A DNA stretch of 64,000 nt from Pseudomonas baetica. GTDB lineage: Bacteria; Pseudomonadota; Gammaproteobacteria; Pseudomonadales; Pseudomonadaceae. The stretch covers positions 620,001-684,000 of the forward strand of contig NZ_PHHE01000001.1 of NCBI RefSeq assembly GCF_002813455.1, read 5' to 3'. Under the pieces are notes generated by a model that was not told where the DNA came from, did not search any database, and saw only the letters and a list, made by a program, of their open reading frames with translations. A program made the translations under genes and the position numbers. The first letter of the stretch is position 1; the number at the start of each line of letters is the position of its first letter. Below, piece by piece: positions 39,425 to 48,667 of the stretch.

Positions 39425-40483
39425 ATGCGTTTTTGTAAATTGTTGGTTGTGGGTTGTTTGTCTGTGGTCAGCCTGGCGAGTCATGCCGAAAACCTCAAAG
39501 GCCTTTATCAAGTGCGTCAGCCGGTCAGCAGTCAGGCGCCGCAAGAGCGTGATCGCGCGACCCAGGCTGCGCTGGACACGCTGGTGTTGCGCCTGACCGG
39601 TGATCCCAAGGCCCCGCAAAATCCGGGTTTGGCGGCGATTCGCAAGGATCCGCAGCAAATCATCAGTCAGTTCGGTTTTGACGCCGGGCCGCCGGAAGTG
39701 CTGAAAGTCGACTTTGATCCGAGCAGCACCGAACAGGCATTGCGCCGCGCCGGTTTGTCACTGTGGGGCGCCAGTCGGCCGTCGATTCTGAGCTGGTGGC
39801 TGAACGACTCTACAGAGGGTTCTAGCCTGGTCGGGGATGGCCAGTCCGCCGCCGCTCCGCTGCGTGCAGCCGCTCAGCACCGTGGCTTGCCCCTGCGTTT
39901 GCCACTGGCAGATCTGAGTGAACAACTGGTGGCCACGGCGCCTGCGCTGGAAGGCTCCGATCCGGCGCCACTGCGCGGCGCTTCGGAACGCTATAACGCT
40001 GACGCCTTGCTGGCGGTGCATGCGCGCGAAGAAGGCGGGCAATGGCAGGCCAAATGGCACTTGTGGCTGGGTGACCAAAAAGAGGCGGGCAGTGTGCAGG
40101 GCGCCGATCAGGCCGCCGTGGCTGACGCAGTGATGCTCGCGGTTGCCGAGCGTCTCGCGCCGCGATTCGTCGCCAAGCCTGGCGCTTCGGGGCAGCAGAC
40201 CCTGGAAGTACAGGGCATGAATCTGGAGCACTACGCGGCGTTGTTGCGGTTGCTCGAACCGTTTGGTGTGCGTCTGCAAAGTGTTGATGGCGATCGCATC
40301 GTTTATCGGGTCAATGGTAGTGCCGATCAGATGCGCGCGCAGTTGTCGCTGGCGAAATTGCAGGAGTTGCCGGCAGAAGCGCCGGCCCCGGTGGCTACGC
40401 CTCAGCCTGCGGTGGCGGGAACGGCGCCCGTTGCGCCTCCGGTCCCGACACCTGCTGCACCGTCGTTGCGGTTTCGCTGGTAA
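39425..40483 (+). CDS. DUF2066 exported protein
   Basis: A 352-residue protein with a signal peptide (MRFCKLLVVGCLSVVSLASHA). The N-terminal NLKGLYQVRQPVSSQAPQERDRATQAALDTLVLRLTGD is the DUF2066 signature, and the C-terminus is Pro/Ala-rich and ends LRFRW. The start at 39425 is the one that begins the signal peptide. Function is unknown. The gene order with purM, an AI-2E permease and hda is conserved in pseudomonads, so it makes a useful positional marker. Confidence 0.88.
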   Translation: MRFCKLLVVGCLSVVSLASHAENLKGLYQVRQPVSSQAPQERDRATQAALDTLVLRLTGDPKAPQNPGLAAIRKDPQQIISQFGFDAGPPEVLKVDFDPSSTEQALRRAGLSLWGASRPSILSWWLNDSTEGSSLVGDGQSAAAPLRAAAQHRGLPLRLPLADLSEQLVATAPALEGSDPAPLRGASERYNADALLAVHAREEGGQWQAKWHLWLGDQKEAGSVQGADQAAVADAVMLAVAERLAPRFVAKPGASGQQTLEVQGMNLEHYAALLRLLEPFGVRLQSVDGDRIVYRVNGSADQMRAQLSLAKLQELPAEAPAPVATPQPAVAGTAPVAPPVPTPAAPSLRFRW

Positions 40484-40517
40484 GTCTTTCCTTATATAGA
40501 AGCAGTAGGAGTGGTAC

Positions 40518-41591
40518 ATGGCCGATACGCGGCGTTGGTTCTGGCTCGGTGGGATTGTCCTGCTTTGCGCGTTTGTGTGGTTGCTGCATCCGATCCTCAC
40601 GCCGTTTCTGGTGGCGCTGCTGTTGGCGTATCTGTTTGATCCGCTGGTGGATCGGTTGGAGAAGCTCGGTTTGTCGCGCACCTGGGGCGTGATCGCGGTG
40701 TTTGCCTTGTTCACCCTGATCGTCACGGCGCTGATGCTGGTGCTGGTGCCGATGCTCGCCAAGCAGTTGCTGCGTTTGTACGAGCTGGCACCGCAGATGC
40801 TCGACTGGTTGCAGCACACGGCGGTGCCGTGGGCGCAGTCGAAGCTGGGCTTGTCTGACGGTTTCTGGAAGTTCGACAAGGTCAAGGCGGCGATTAGCGA
40901 GCACATGGGCCAGACCACCGACATCGTCGGCGTGGTACTGAGTCAGGCGACGGCGTCGAGTCTGGCGCTGATCGGCTGGCTGGCCAATCTGGTGCTGATC
41001 CCGGTGGTGAGTTTCTACTTGCTGCGCGATTGGGACTTAATGATGGCCAAGATCCGCAGCCTGTTGCCGCGTGATCGCGAGGAACGTGTGGTGGCGCTGG
41101 CCGGTGAGTGCCACGAAGTGTTGGGGGCGTTCGTTCGCGGCCAGTTGTTGGTGATGCTGGCGCTGGGCGTGATTTACGCGGCGGGGCTGATGATCGTCGG
41201 GCTGGAGCTGGGGCTGTTGATTGGTCTGATCGCGGGGCTGGCGGCGATCGTGCCGTACATGGGCTTTGTGATCGGCATTGGCGCGGCGCTGATCGCAGGC
41301 TTGTTCCAGTTCGGTGGCGATCTGTATCCGATGGTCGGGATCGTTGCAGTGTTCATGGTCGGTCAGGCTTTGGAAGGCATGGTGCTGACGCCGCTGTTGG
41401 TGGGTGACCGAATTGGTCTGCACCCGGTGGCTGTGATCTTTGCCATTCTGGCCGGCGGCGAGCTGTTTGGTTTCACCGGCGTGCTGCTGGCGCTGCCTGT
41501 GGCGGCGGTGATCATGGTGCTGGTGCGCCACGTACATGATTTGTACAAGGACTCCGACATTTATAGTGGGGTCGATGAGCCCGAGTTGTGA
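40518..41591 (+). CDS. AI-2E family (PerM-like) membrane protein
   Basis: A 357-residue inner-membrane protein with 7-8 spans. The family pattern is clear: LLHPILTPFLVALLLAYLFDPLVDRLEKLGLSRTW at the N-terminus, SFYLLRDWDLM mid-protein, then GAFVRGQLLVMLALGVIYAAGL and GEGMVLTPLLVGDRIGLHPVAVIFA-like helices. Members include the putative autoinducer-2 exporter TqsA and Na+/H+ antiporters, and this member's cargo is unknown. AGTAGGAGTGG lies just before the ATG. It is 34 nt after DUF2066 and probably co-transcribed. Confidence 0.9.
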   Translation: MADTRRWFWLGGIVLLCAFVWLLHPILTPFLVALLLAYLFDPLVDRLEKLGLSRTWGVIAVFALFTLIVTALMLVLVPMLAKQLLRLYELAPQMLDWLQHTAVPWAQSKLGLSDGFWKFDKVKAAISEHMGQTTDIVGVVLSQATASSLALIGWLANLVLIPVVSFYLLRDWDLMMAKIRSLLPRDREERVVALAGECHEVLGAFVRGQLLVMLALGVIYAAGLMIVGLELGLLIGLIAGLAAIVPYMGFVIGIGAALIAGLFQFGGDLYPMVGIVAVFMVGQALEGMVLTPLLVGDRIGLHPVAVIFAILAGGELFGFTGVLLALPVAAVIMVLVRHVHDLYKDSDIYSGVDEPEL

Positions 41592-41808
41592 TGGCGGCGG
41601 TCAGCCCGGCGGATAGCCGGGTTGGCCCGTGTTTTGCGGGCGATGCTGGCAGGGCCGCGTCAGAGAAACTGTCATAAAACCAGTGTGTTAACGCAAACCT
41701 TTGATTTTGCTTGGACTCTGTCGCATTGTGCGCTCAGCTTCACGGGTATAAACTTCGCAAACTTTACACAGAGGCCACTAACGGTTCCTTGAGAACTGTT
41801 CAGTCAGC

Positions 41809-42513
41809 ATGAAACCGATTCAGCTGCCCCTAGGTGTGCGTCTGCGTGACGACGCCACCTTCATCAACTACTACCCAGGCGCCAATGCCGCTGCACTCGG
41901 CTATGTCGAGCGCCTATGCGAAGCCGACGCCGGCTGGACAGAAAGCCTGATCTACCTGTGGGGCAAACACGGTGTAGGGCGTACGCATCTGTTGCAGGCA
42001 GCTTGCCTGCGATTCGAGCAGATGGGCGAACCGGCGGTGTACCTGCCACTGGCCGAGTTGATGGATCGCGGTATTGAAATTCTCGATAACCTTGAACAGT
42101 ACGAACTGGTTTGCCTGGATGACTTGCAGGTGATTGCCGGCAAGGCTGACTGGGAAGAGGCGATGTTTCATCTGTTCAACCGTCTGCGTGACAGCGGTCG
42201 GCGCCTGCTGATTGCTGCTTCTACTTCACCGCGTGAACTGCCGGTCAAACTGGCGGACTTGAAATCGCGCCTGACGCTGGCGCTGATCTTCCAGATGCGC
42301 CCACTCTCCGACGAAGACAAACTACGCGCCCTGCAATTGCGCGCATCGCGTCGTGGCCTGCATCTGACTGATGAGGTCGGGCATTTCATTTTGACCCGCG
42401 GGACCCGCAGCATGAGTGCCCTGTTTGATCTGCTGGAACAGCTCGATCAGGCTTCTCTGCAGGCTCAACGCAAGCTGACAATTCCCTTCCTCAAAGAAAC
42501 GCTGGGCTGGTAA
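41809..42513 (+). CDS. hda: DnaA regulatory inactivator Hda
   Basis: A 234-residue AAA+ protein homologous to the DnaA core. The N-terminal MKPIQLPLGV contains the beta-clamp-binding motif QLPLGV (5-10). WGKHGVGRTHLLQA (51-64) is the P-loop, LVCLDDLQVIAGK the Walker B region, and LKSRLTLALIFQM and LFDLLEQLDQASL are the sensor regions. With the loaded clamp it stimulates ATP hydrolysis on DnaA and so limits re-initiation. Length agrees with the family. Confidence 0.94.
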   Translation: MKPIQLPLGVRLRDDATFINYYPGANAAALGYVERLCEADAGWTESLIYLWGKHGVGRTHLLQAACLRFEQMGEPAVYLPLAELMDRGIEILDNLEQYELVCLDDLQVIAGKADWEEAMFHLFNRLRDSGRRLLIAASTSPRELPVKLADLKSRLTLALIFQMRPLSDEDKLRALQLRASRRGLHLTDEVGHFILTRGTRSMSALFDLLEQLDQASLQAQRKLTIPFLKETLGW

Positions 42514-42727
42514 GTCCGGGGCTTTCAGCGGGTCTCGGCATATTTCAGGCGCCAGAAAATCCGCTTTCCTGCACTGGTTGCAGGCCGCGTTTCGATCCAA
42601 ATGGGCTTAAGCGCTTAGATGTAAACGAGAAACCGGGAAGTCACAAAAAGATCGATTGAATTTGCAAATGAGGTCGATAGCGGGCATAGTCTCGGCTTCT
42701 TTACAACTATCAGCCACGGTCGTGCCC

Positions 42728-43342
42728 ATGCTAAAGCGCTTCGCACCCCTCGTGCCTCTCGCACTCGTCACCCTGTTGTACGGTTGTGCTGCTCATTCTC
42801 CAGTCCAAGAGCAGCCTCAACAGGTCAAAAATTCTGCCACTGCCCAGTCTTCCGTTATTTACCAGGAAGAGCTGGACACCGAAAAAGAACTGTCGGACTT
42901 CAACAAGAAGCCGTACGAGCTTCCGGTGCTGGCCGACAGCATCCTCGAACGCGGCATGTCCCTGATCGGTACCCGTTACCGTTTCGGCGGTACCTCTGAA
43001 GCCGGTTTCGATTGCAGCGGTTTCATCGGCTATCTGTTCCGCGAAGAAGCCGGCATGAATCTGCCTCGCTCCACCCGCGAAATGATCAACGTGGATGCGC
43101 CACTGGTTGCACGCAGCAACCTCGAGCCTGGCGATCTGCTGTTCTTCGCCACCAATGGTCGTCGCGGTCGTGTCAGTCACGCCGGGATCTACCTGGGCGA
43201 CAACCAGTTCATCCACTCCAGCAGTCGTCGCAGCGGCGGTGTTCGCATCGACAGCCTGGGTGACAGCTACTGGAGCAAGACCTTCATCGAAGCCAAGCGT
43301 GCACTCGCCATGGCGCCGACCGTGGTCACCGCTCGCAAGTAA
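42728..43342 (+). CDS. NlpC/P60 family lipoprotein (first paralogue)
   Basis: A 204-residue precursor. The lipobox LLYGC sets lipidation at Cys20. After a low-complexity linker, the NlpC/P60 domain has Cys96 in FDCSGFIGYLF, His151 in RVSHAGIYLG, and LPRSTREM between them, so the catalytic pair is intact. It should be a murein endopeptidase of the Spr/MepS type in the periplasm. The start at 42728 places the signal peptide directly at the N-terminus. Confidence 0.93.
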   Translation: MLKRFAPLVPLALVTLLYGCAAHSPVQEQPQQVKNSATAQSSVIYQEELDTEKELSDFNKKPYELPVLADSILERGMSLIGTRYRFGGTSEAGFDCSGFIGYLFREEAGMNLPRSTREMINVDAPLVARSNLEPGDLLFFATNGRRGRVSHAGIYLGDNQFIHSSSRRSGGVRIDSLGDSYWSKTFIEAKRALAMAPTVVTARK

Positions 43343-43478
43343 TTCCCCGTTGTCACTGCGTTCGTAGCGACACAACGGTTCTCGGTAACGGAGTAGACGT
43401 AGACTTTACAAGGTGAAGTTAAAGTCTTACTTGAAGTTTGCCGCGTAGCCGCTAGAATCCTGAATCTATATTGATGGC

Positions 43479-43515
43479 AAACCGCCTGCGTGCTAACGCA
43501 GGCGGTTTTGTTTTC
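43479..43515 (+). terminator. Terminator between the two NlpC/P60 genes
   Basis: AACCGCCTGCGT, loop GCTA, ACGCAGGCGGTT, then TTGTTTT. A perfect 12-bp stem separates the two paralogues transcriptionally. Confidence 0.9.
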
Positions 43516-43559
43516 TGTCCATCCGGCAGAAGCCGCAGCCAGATCAGGAAGTTCTGCTT

Positions 43560-44096
43560 ATGACCATGTCGGCCCGCCTCGCATTGATCTTCTTCGCAGC
43601 GCTGCTCAGCGCCTGTGCCAGTCGTACTCCGCCGCCTGCGCCAGTGGTTCGCGCGCCGGTGGTGTTCGGTCCATCCCAAGCCTTTTCTCCTGCTGCTGAA
43701 GACGTGCTGTTTCGTGCGCTCGGTCTGGTCGGCACGCCTTATCGCTGGGGCGGCAATACGCCGGATTCGGGATTTGATTGCAGTGGGCTGATCGGCTTTG
43801 TTTACCGTGATGCGGCGGGTATTTCTCTGCCGCGCTCCACGCGCGAGCTGATCGTCATGCAGGCGCCGAATGTCGGTAAGGAAGGCTTGCAGACCGGTGA
43901 CCTGATCTTCTTCGCCACCAATGGTGGTTCGCAGGTCAGTCATGCGGGGATTTACGTCGGGGAGGGGCGCTTCGTGCATGCGCCGGCAACGGGCGGCACG
44001 GTGAAGCTGGACAGTCTGTCGAAGGCGTATTGGCAGAAGGCGTATCTGAGTGCGAAGCGGGTGTTGCAGCCTGAGCATCTGGCGCATAACCCATAG
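43560..44096 (+). CDS. NlpC/P60 family lipoprotein (second paralogue)
   Basis: A 178-residue precursor with lipobox LLSAC (Cys19) and NlpC/P60 domain: Cys74 in FDCSGLIGFVY, His128 in QVSHAGIYVG and LPRSTRELIVM. AGGAAG is 8 nt from the ATG at 43560. It is shorter in the linker than its neighbour but clearly a tandem paralogue. Both are predicted cell-wall hydrolases. Separate terminators imply separate regulation. Confidence 0.93.
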   Translation: MTMSARLALIFFAALLSACASRTPPPAPVVRAPVVFGPSQAFSPAAEDVLFRALGLVGTPYRWGGNTPDSGFDCSGLIGFVYRDAAGISLPRSTRELIVMQAPNVGKEGLQTGDLIFFATNGGSQVSHAGIYVGEGRFVHAPATGGTVKLDSLSKAYWQKAYLSAKRVLQPEHLAHNP

Positions 44097-44117
44097 TAAA
44101 AATCGCAGCAATCCTAA

Positions 44118-44207
44118 TGTGGGAGCGAGCCTGCTCGCGAAAGCGGTGTATCAGTCAACTCAATGGAGGCTGACACTGCGCATTCGCGAGCAGGCTCGCT
44201 CCCACAG
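44118..44207. repeat. REP doublet (REPIN)
   Basis: Inverted REP units at 44118-44141 and 44183-44207, between the convergent NlpC/P60 and sugar dehydrogenase genes. Confidence 0.9.
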
Positions 44208-44229
44208 TTGTTTCAGGTCACATTCAACA

Positions 44230-45543
44230 TCACTTCGTGGCCGAGACTCGCCACACCTTATTGCCGACATCATCCGCCACCAGCAAGCCACCTTGCTGGT
44301 CGATCACCACACCGACCGGGCGACCCAGTGCGTTCTCGTCCTTGTCTAGGAAACCGGTCAGCACGTCCACCGGTTGGCCCGTCGGCTTACCAGCCGCGAA
44401 CGGTACGAAAATTACTTTGTAGCCACTGTGCGGCTTGCGGTTCCACGAGCCATGCTGGCCAATGAATGCGCCTTCCTTGAATTGCGCCGGCAAACTGTTG
44501 CCCTCGGCGAAGGTCAGGCCCAATGAGGCGGTGTGCGGGCCGACGGCGTAGTCCGGCGCGATGGCTTTGGCGACCAGGTCCGGGTTCTGCGGCTCGACCC
44601 GCACATCGACGTGCTGACCGTAATAGCTGAATGGCCAACCATAGAAGCCGCCATCCTTGACCGAAGTAATGTAGTCCGGCACCAGATCGCTGCCGATCTC
44701 GTCACGCTCGTTCACCGCTGTCCACAGCGCGCCACTGGTAGGCTCCCAGGCAAGGCCGTTAGGGTTGCGGATGCCCGAGGCAAAAATCCGATGATTGCCG
44801 GTGGCCCGGTCCACTTCCCAGATCGCCGCGCGACCTTGTTCCTGGTCCATGCCGTTTTCGCCGACGTTGCTGTTCGAGCCGACGGTGACGTACAGCTTGC
44901 TGCCGTCCTTGCTGGCGATCACGTTTTTCGTCCAGTGATGGTTCAGTGTGCCGCCCGGCAGATCGGTGACCTTGATCGGCTGCGACTTGATTTCGGTTGC
45001 GCCGGGCTCGTAATTGAAGCGCAGCAAGCGATCGGTATCGGCGACATACAGATCATTACCGACCAGGGTCATGCCAAACGGCGAATTGAGATTTTGTAGA
45101 AACACCGTGCGGGTCTCCGCCACGCCATCGTGGTCGGCGTCGCGCAGCAAGGTGATGCGATTCGGGCTCGGTACGCCGGCGCCGGCCTTGCCCATGACTT
45201 TCTTCATCACCCAGCCACGAATACCTTTGCTGTCGTCGGGTTTGGGCGGGGCATTGGTTTCTGCCACCAGCACATCGCCATTGGGCAGCACGTAAAGCCA
45301 GCGCGGATGATCGAGGCCTTCGGCAAACGCTGCCACTTGGGTGCCTGCTGCCGCAGTCGGTTTGCCGCCCTCGGGCCAGCCGATCGCCGGGGCGATGTTC
45401 ACCGTCGGGATCAGGGTTTTGTTCGGTTCGGGCAGTTTCGGTGACGGGCCGGTGCCGTCGGTGACTTGCAGGCTGGAGGATTCACCGCAGGCGGCGAGCC
45501 CTCCGGCGAGCGCGATAACGAGAGCGAGCTGGGTCTTGCGCAT
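44230..45543 (-). CDS. PQQ-dependent sugar dehydrogenase-like lipoprotein (sorbosone dehydrogenase family)
   Basis: A 437-residue six-bladed propeller protein. [20 protein letters not shown] provides a lipobox (GLAAC, Cys19). Propeller motifs include [78 protein letters not shown] and [28 protein letters not shown]. These are typical of soluble PQQ-glucose/sorbosone dehydrogenases. Substrate is unknown, and PQQ synthesis genes are not in the window. The gene is monocistronic. Confidence 0.87.
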   Translation of the reverse strand: MRKTQLALVIALAGGLAACGESSSLQVTDGTGPSPKLPEPNKTLIPTVNIAPAIGWPEGGKPTAAAGTQVAAFAEGLDHPRWLYVLPNGDVLVAETNAPPKPDDSKGIRGWVMKKVMGKAGAGVPSPNRITLLRDADHDGVAETRTVFLQNLNSPFGMTLVGNDLYVADTDRLLRFNYEPGATEIKSQPIKVTDLPGGTLNHHWTKNVIASKDGSKLYVTVGSNSNVGENGMDQEQGRAAIWEVDRATGNHRIFASGIRNPNGLAWEPTSGALWTAVNERDEIGSDLVPDYITSVKDGGFYGWPFSYYGQHVDVRVEPQNPDLVAKAIAPDYAVGPHTASLGLTFAEGNSLPAQFKEGAFIGQHGSWNRKPHSGYKVIFVPFAAGKPTGQPVDVLTGFLDKDENALGRPVGVVIDQQGGLLVADDVGNKVWRVSATK

Positions 45544-45609
45544 TGCTGATCTTCCCTATGAATGCATTCTTAATCATAGAGGAGCGCGCAAGCCCGATGG
45601 TTCAACTGC

Positions 45610-46194
45610 TCAACCGCGGGCCTCTTTGAACAGTACGGCGATGCCCGGATGATAGTTGCCGGCTTCGCTGCGCAACTTGCGGTAGGCGTAGGGGAAATAC
45701 CAGGCGACGGCGCAGGTATGTTCCTTTTGCAGGTCGTCGACCATGTCTTGGAGTTCTTCGGGGCTGGCGCTGTGTTGGGCTTTTTGCGGGGCGACAAACA
45801 GGCAGCCAAGCTTGAGGTCGCTGGCGAAGCTGATGCGTTTGGCGTCGCTGGTGATCTCCAGCAGGGCTTGGGTCAGGTTGAGGTTGTTGACTCGCGGCCA
45901 GCGTTGCGTGGCCTGAATGTAAGCGCGGTCTTCGGTACCCGCCAGGAACAGATCGGCGCGGGCATTGCGCTCGCCTTCTTCGTTCTGCTTGCGGGTAGCG
46001 GTCTGTTCCAGTGTCACCATTTCGGCCATCCAGGCCGCCGCTGAAAGCAAGCCGAGGTTGGCTTTCTCGTCATGCCAGTAGGGCGTGTCGCTGTCGCCGC
46101 GCACGGCGTTGTAACGGTCGATACAGTCAAACCAGCGTTCCAGCACCGGGCGTAGAAATTCCAGGCGCGGGTTGCTGATGATCATGCCTTGCAT
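45610..46194 (-). CDS. Conserved hypothetical protein
   Basis: A 194-residue soluble protein with no signal peptide. AAGGTGAG precedes the ATG at 46194 (MQGMIISNPRLEF); an earlier in-frame start is less likely. Notable stretches are FLRPVLERWFDCIDRYNAVRGD and DAKRISFASDLKLGCLFVAP. Composition is normal for the genome. I do not recognise a family. It is encoded alone, between the sugar dehydrogenase and the B12 riboswitch. Confidence 0.7.
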   Translation of the reverse strand: MQGMIISNPRLEFLRPVLERWFDCIDRYNAVRGDSDTPYWHDEKANLGLLSAAAWMAEMVTLEQTATRKQNEEGERNARADLFLAGTEDRAYIQATQRWPRVNNLNLTQALLEITSDAKRISFASDLKLGCLFVAPQKAQHSASPEELQDMVDDLQKEHTCAVAWYFPYAYRKLRSEAGNYHPGIAVLFKEARG

Positions 46195-46658
46195 GTGGCT
46201 CACCTTGTTCTTGTGTGATGTGAGATTGTGGCTCTTTGATATCACTCTTGAGAGTGTGGCACAAGATTGGCGTCAGATAATTGATCGACGGCAGTTATTC
46301 GCCCGATGGACCCCTCTTTAATTGACGCTCAACCCCCAACCCTCTAACCTTCGCGGCTTGTTTCAGGTGCTCTGTGACGTGCGTCGACAGAGTGAAACAG
46401 GGAAGCCGGTGAGGGTTGTCTGCAGAGCAGGCACAACCACGATCCCGGCGCTGCCCCCGCAACGGTAAATGAGTGAAAACTGCGCCTTGAGCCACTGCTT
46501 CGAAAGAAGCGGGAAGGCGCGCAGTCAGGCGAACGCCGCTCATGAGCCCGGAGACCGGCCTGATCCATCCAGCGGCATCACGGTGGGCGATGCCAGGCTT
46601 TTTGCCGTCTATTCTTGTGCCTGCCCGCCGTTATCCAGCCTCAACGGAGAGCTCCCCC
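46195..46658 (+). other. Leader region of the cobalamin operon
   Basis: This gene-free stretch holds the promoter region (not clearly resolved), the cobalamin riboswitch at 46361-46568 and, after it, a candidate expression platform: GGCATC at 46574-46579 pairing with GATGCC at 46589-46594, followed by AGGCTTTTTG. Confidence 0.7.
46361..46568 (+). promoter_or_regulatory. Cobalamin (adenosylcobalamin) riboswitch
   Basis: The aptamer starts TTTCAGGTGCTCTGTGACG, continues through GGGAAGCCGGTGAGG, the GCTGCCCCCGCAACGG core and GAAGCGGGAAGGCGC, and ends in the B12 box region CATGAGCCCGGAGACCGGCC. All conserved landmarks are present in order. It lies 90 nt upstream of cobO and should shut the operon down when coenzyme B12 is abundant. 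The weak 6-bp hairpin with a T-run behind it suggests termination, but sequestration of the cobO ribosome site (GGAGAG at about 46646) is equally possible. Confidence 0.95.
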
Positions 46659-47270
46659 ATGACTGATTCCCCCGAGCGTGACGAACGCCATCTGGCGCGT
46701 ATGCAGCGCAAAAAAGCCGTAATCGACGAACGCATCGCCAACTCGCCTGACGAGTGCGGGCTGGTGCTGGTGCTCACCGGTAACGGCAAAGGCAAAAGCA
46801 GCTCGGCGTTCGGCATGCTCGCCCGCGCCATGGGCCACGGCATGCAGTGCGGCGTGGTGCAGTTCATCAAGGGCCGCAACAGTACTGGCGAAGAGCTGTT
46901 CTTCCGCCGCTTCCCCGAGCAGGTGCGCTTCCATGTGATGGGCGAAGGCTTCACGTGGGAAACCCAGGACCGTCAACGCGACATCGTCGCCGCCGAAGCC
47001 GCGTGGGCCGTGTCCCGCGAACTGCTGCGCGACCCGTCGATCGGTCTGGTGGTGCTGGATGAATTGAACATCGCCCTCAAGCACGGTTACCTCGACCTCG
47101 ATCAGGTGCTCAGCGACTTGCAGGCGCGTCCGCCGATGCAGCATGTGATCGTCACCGGTCGCGGCGCCAAGCCGGAAATGATCGAGATGGGCGACACCGT
47201 CACCGAAATGGGCATGCTCAAACACGCCTTCCAGGCCGGCATCAAAGCGCAGAAAGGCGTCGAACTTTGA
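46659..47270 (+). CDS. cobO: Cob(I)yrinic acid a,c-diamide adenosyltransferase
   Basis: A 203-residue CobO/BtuR-type enzyme that attaches the 5'-deoxyadenosyl group to the corrin cobalt. The P-loop GNGKGKSS is at residues 41-48, followed by CGVVQFIKGRNSTGEE, VVLDELNIALKHGYLD and VIVTGRGAKPEMIEMGDTVTEM. GGAGAG stands about 8 nt before the ATG at 46659. It is the first gene behind the B12 riboswitch, and its stop overlaps the start of cobB. Confidence 0.96.
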   Translation: MTDSPERDERHLARMQRKKAVIDERIANSPDECGLVLVLTGNGKGKSSSAFGMLARAMGHGMQCGVVQFIKGRNSTGEELFFRRFPEQVRFHVMGEGFTWETQDRQRDIVAAEAAWAVSRELLRDPSIGLVVLDELNIALKHGYLDLDQVLSDLQARPPMQHVIVTGRGAKPEMIEMGDTVTEMGMLKHAFQAGIKAQKGVEL

Positions 47271-48667
47271 ATCAACCACGTCACTGCCCGGCGGTACTCA
47301 TCGCCGCGCCGGCCTCCGGTCAGGGCAAGACCACCGTCACCGCCGCGCTGGCCCGTTTGCATCGCAATCAGGGGCGCAAGGTGCGCGTGTTCAAGTGCGG
47401 GCCGGACTTTCTCGATCCGATGATTCTCGAGCGCGCCAGCGGTGCGCCGGTTTATCAACTGGACATGTGGATGGTCGGCGAACAGGAAAGCCGTCGCCTC
47501 CTGTGGGAAGCCGCCGCTGAAGCCGATCTGATTCTGATCGAAGGCGTGATGGGCCTGTTTGACGGCGCGCCGTCGAGCGCCGATCTGGCGCGGCATTTCG
47601 GCGTGCCGGTACTCGGTGTGATCGACGGCACGGCCATGGCGCAGACCTTTGGCGCATTGGCGCTGGGCTTGGCGAAGTATCAGCCGGATCTGCCGTTCGC
47701 TGGCGTGTTGGCCAATCGGGTCGGCACTTTGCGTCACGCACAATTGCTCGAAGGCAGCCTCACCGAAGGTTTGCGCTGGTACGGCGCGTTGTCCCGTGAG
47801 ACCGGCATCGAACTGCCGAGCCGTCATCTTGGTCTGGTTCAGGCCAGTGAACTGAATGACCTCGATATGCGCCTCGACGCGGCTGCCGCAGCGCTTGCCA
47901 GCAGTTGCGAGGTAGCGCTGCCACCGGCCGTGGAGTTTGCCGCGCCTGCAGTCATCACCGCAGAGCCCTTATTAAAAGATGTGCGCATCGCCGTCGCCCG
48001 CGATGAAGCCTTTGCCTTCACCTATGGCGCGAGCCTCGACTTGCTGCGAGCGATGGGCGCTGAGTTGAGTTTCTTCTCGCCGATTCGCGACACGCAATTT
48101 CCTGAGGCGGACAGCCTGTATCTGCCCGGCGGTTACCCGGAATTGCACCATGTGGCGTTATCGCAAAACACCGCGATGCTCGACGCCATCCGTGCGCATC
48201 ATGCCGCTGGCAAACCGTTGCTCGCTGAATGCGGCGGCATGCTCTATCTGCTCGATTCGTTGACCGATGTTGAAGGCACGCGCGCTGAGCTGGTCGGTTT
48301 GCTGGCAGGTGATGCGGTGATGCAAAAACGTCTGGCGGCGCTGGCGCTGCAAGCGGTCGATCTGCCGGAAGGTTCGCTGCGTGGCCACACTTATCACCAC
48401 TCCCTGACCTCCACTGAATTGACGCCGATTGCCCGGGGCCTGAGCCCCAATGGTGGGCGTGGGGCCGAGGCGGTTTATCGGGAAGGACGGATGACGGCGT
48501 CTTATGTGCACTTTTATTTTCCGTCGAATCCGGTGGCTATCGCTGCACTGTTTGCGCCTGACTCCGAAGCCGCCTTCGCGAGCAGGCTCGTTCCCACAGT
48601 TGAAACGGTGGTGACTGAAGAAATGCGATCCCTTGTGGGAGCGAGCCTGCTCGCGAAAGGGCCATGA
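47267..48667 (+). CDS. cobB: Cobyrinate a,c-diamide synthase, with a REP-encoded C-terminus
   Basis: A 466-residue ATP- and glutamine-dependent amidase. ATP-binding domain AAPASGQGKTTVTAAL (13-28), KCGPDFLDPMI, and a class I glutaminase-like domain with LAECGGMLYLLDS (nucleophile Cys about 321), then GHTYHHS. The start is a TTG overlapping the cobO stop; MNQPRHCPAVLIAAP fits the family. Residues from about 436 on (SEAAFASRLVPTV and the tail [11 protein letters not shown]) are encoded by a REP doublet, so the C-terminus has been lengthened or replaced. The stop overlaps bluB. Confidence 0.95.
   Translation: MNQPRHCPAVLIAAPASGQGKTTVTAALARLHRNQGRKVRVFKCGPDFLDPMILERASGAPVYQLDMWMVGEQESRRLLWEAAAEADLILIEGVMGLFDGAPSSADLARHFGVPVLGVIDGTAMAQTFGALALGLAKYQPDLPFAGVLANRVGTLRHAQLLEGSLTEGLRWYGALSRETGIELPSRHLGLVQASELNDLDMRLDAAAAALASSCEVALPPAVEFAAPAVITAEPLLKDVRIAVARDEAFAFTYGASLDLLRAMGAELSFFSPIRDTQFPEADSLYLPGGYPELHHVALSQNTAMLDAIRAHHAAGKPLLAECGGMLYLLDSLTDVEGTRAELVGLLAGDAVMQKRLAALALQAVDLPEGSLRGHTYHHSLTSTELTPIARGLSPNGGRGAEAVYREGRMTASYVHFYFPSNPVAIAALFAPDSEAAFASRLVPTVETVVTEEMRSLVGASLLAKGP
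48573..48660. repeat. REP doublet inside the end of cobB
   Basis: Inverted units at 48573-48597 and 48634-48660 with the usual core occupy the last ~30 codons of cobB and stop 3 nt short of the bluB start. One arm has TTCCCAC where others have CTCCCAC. Confidence 0.9.
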
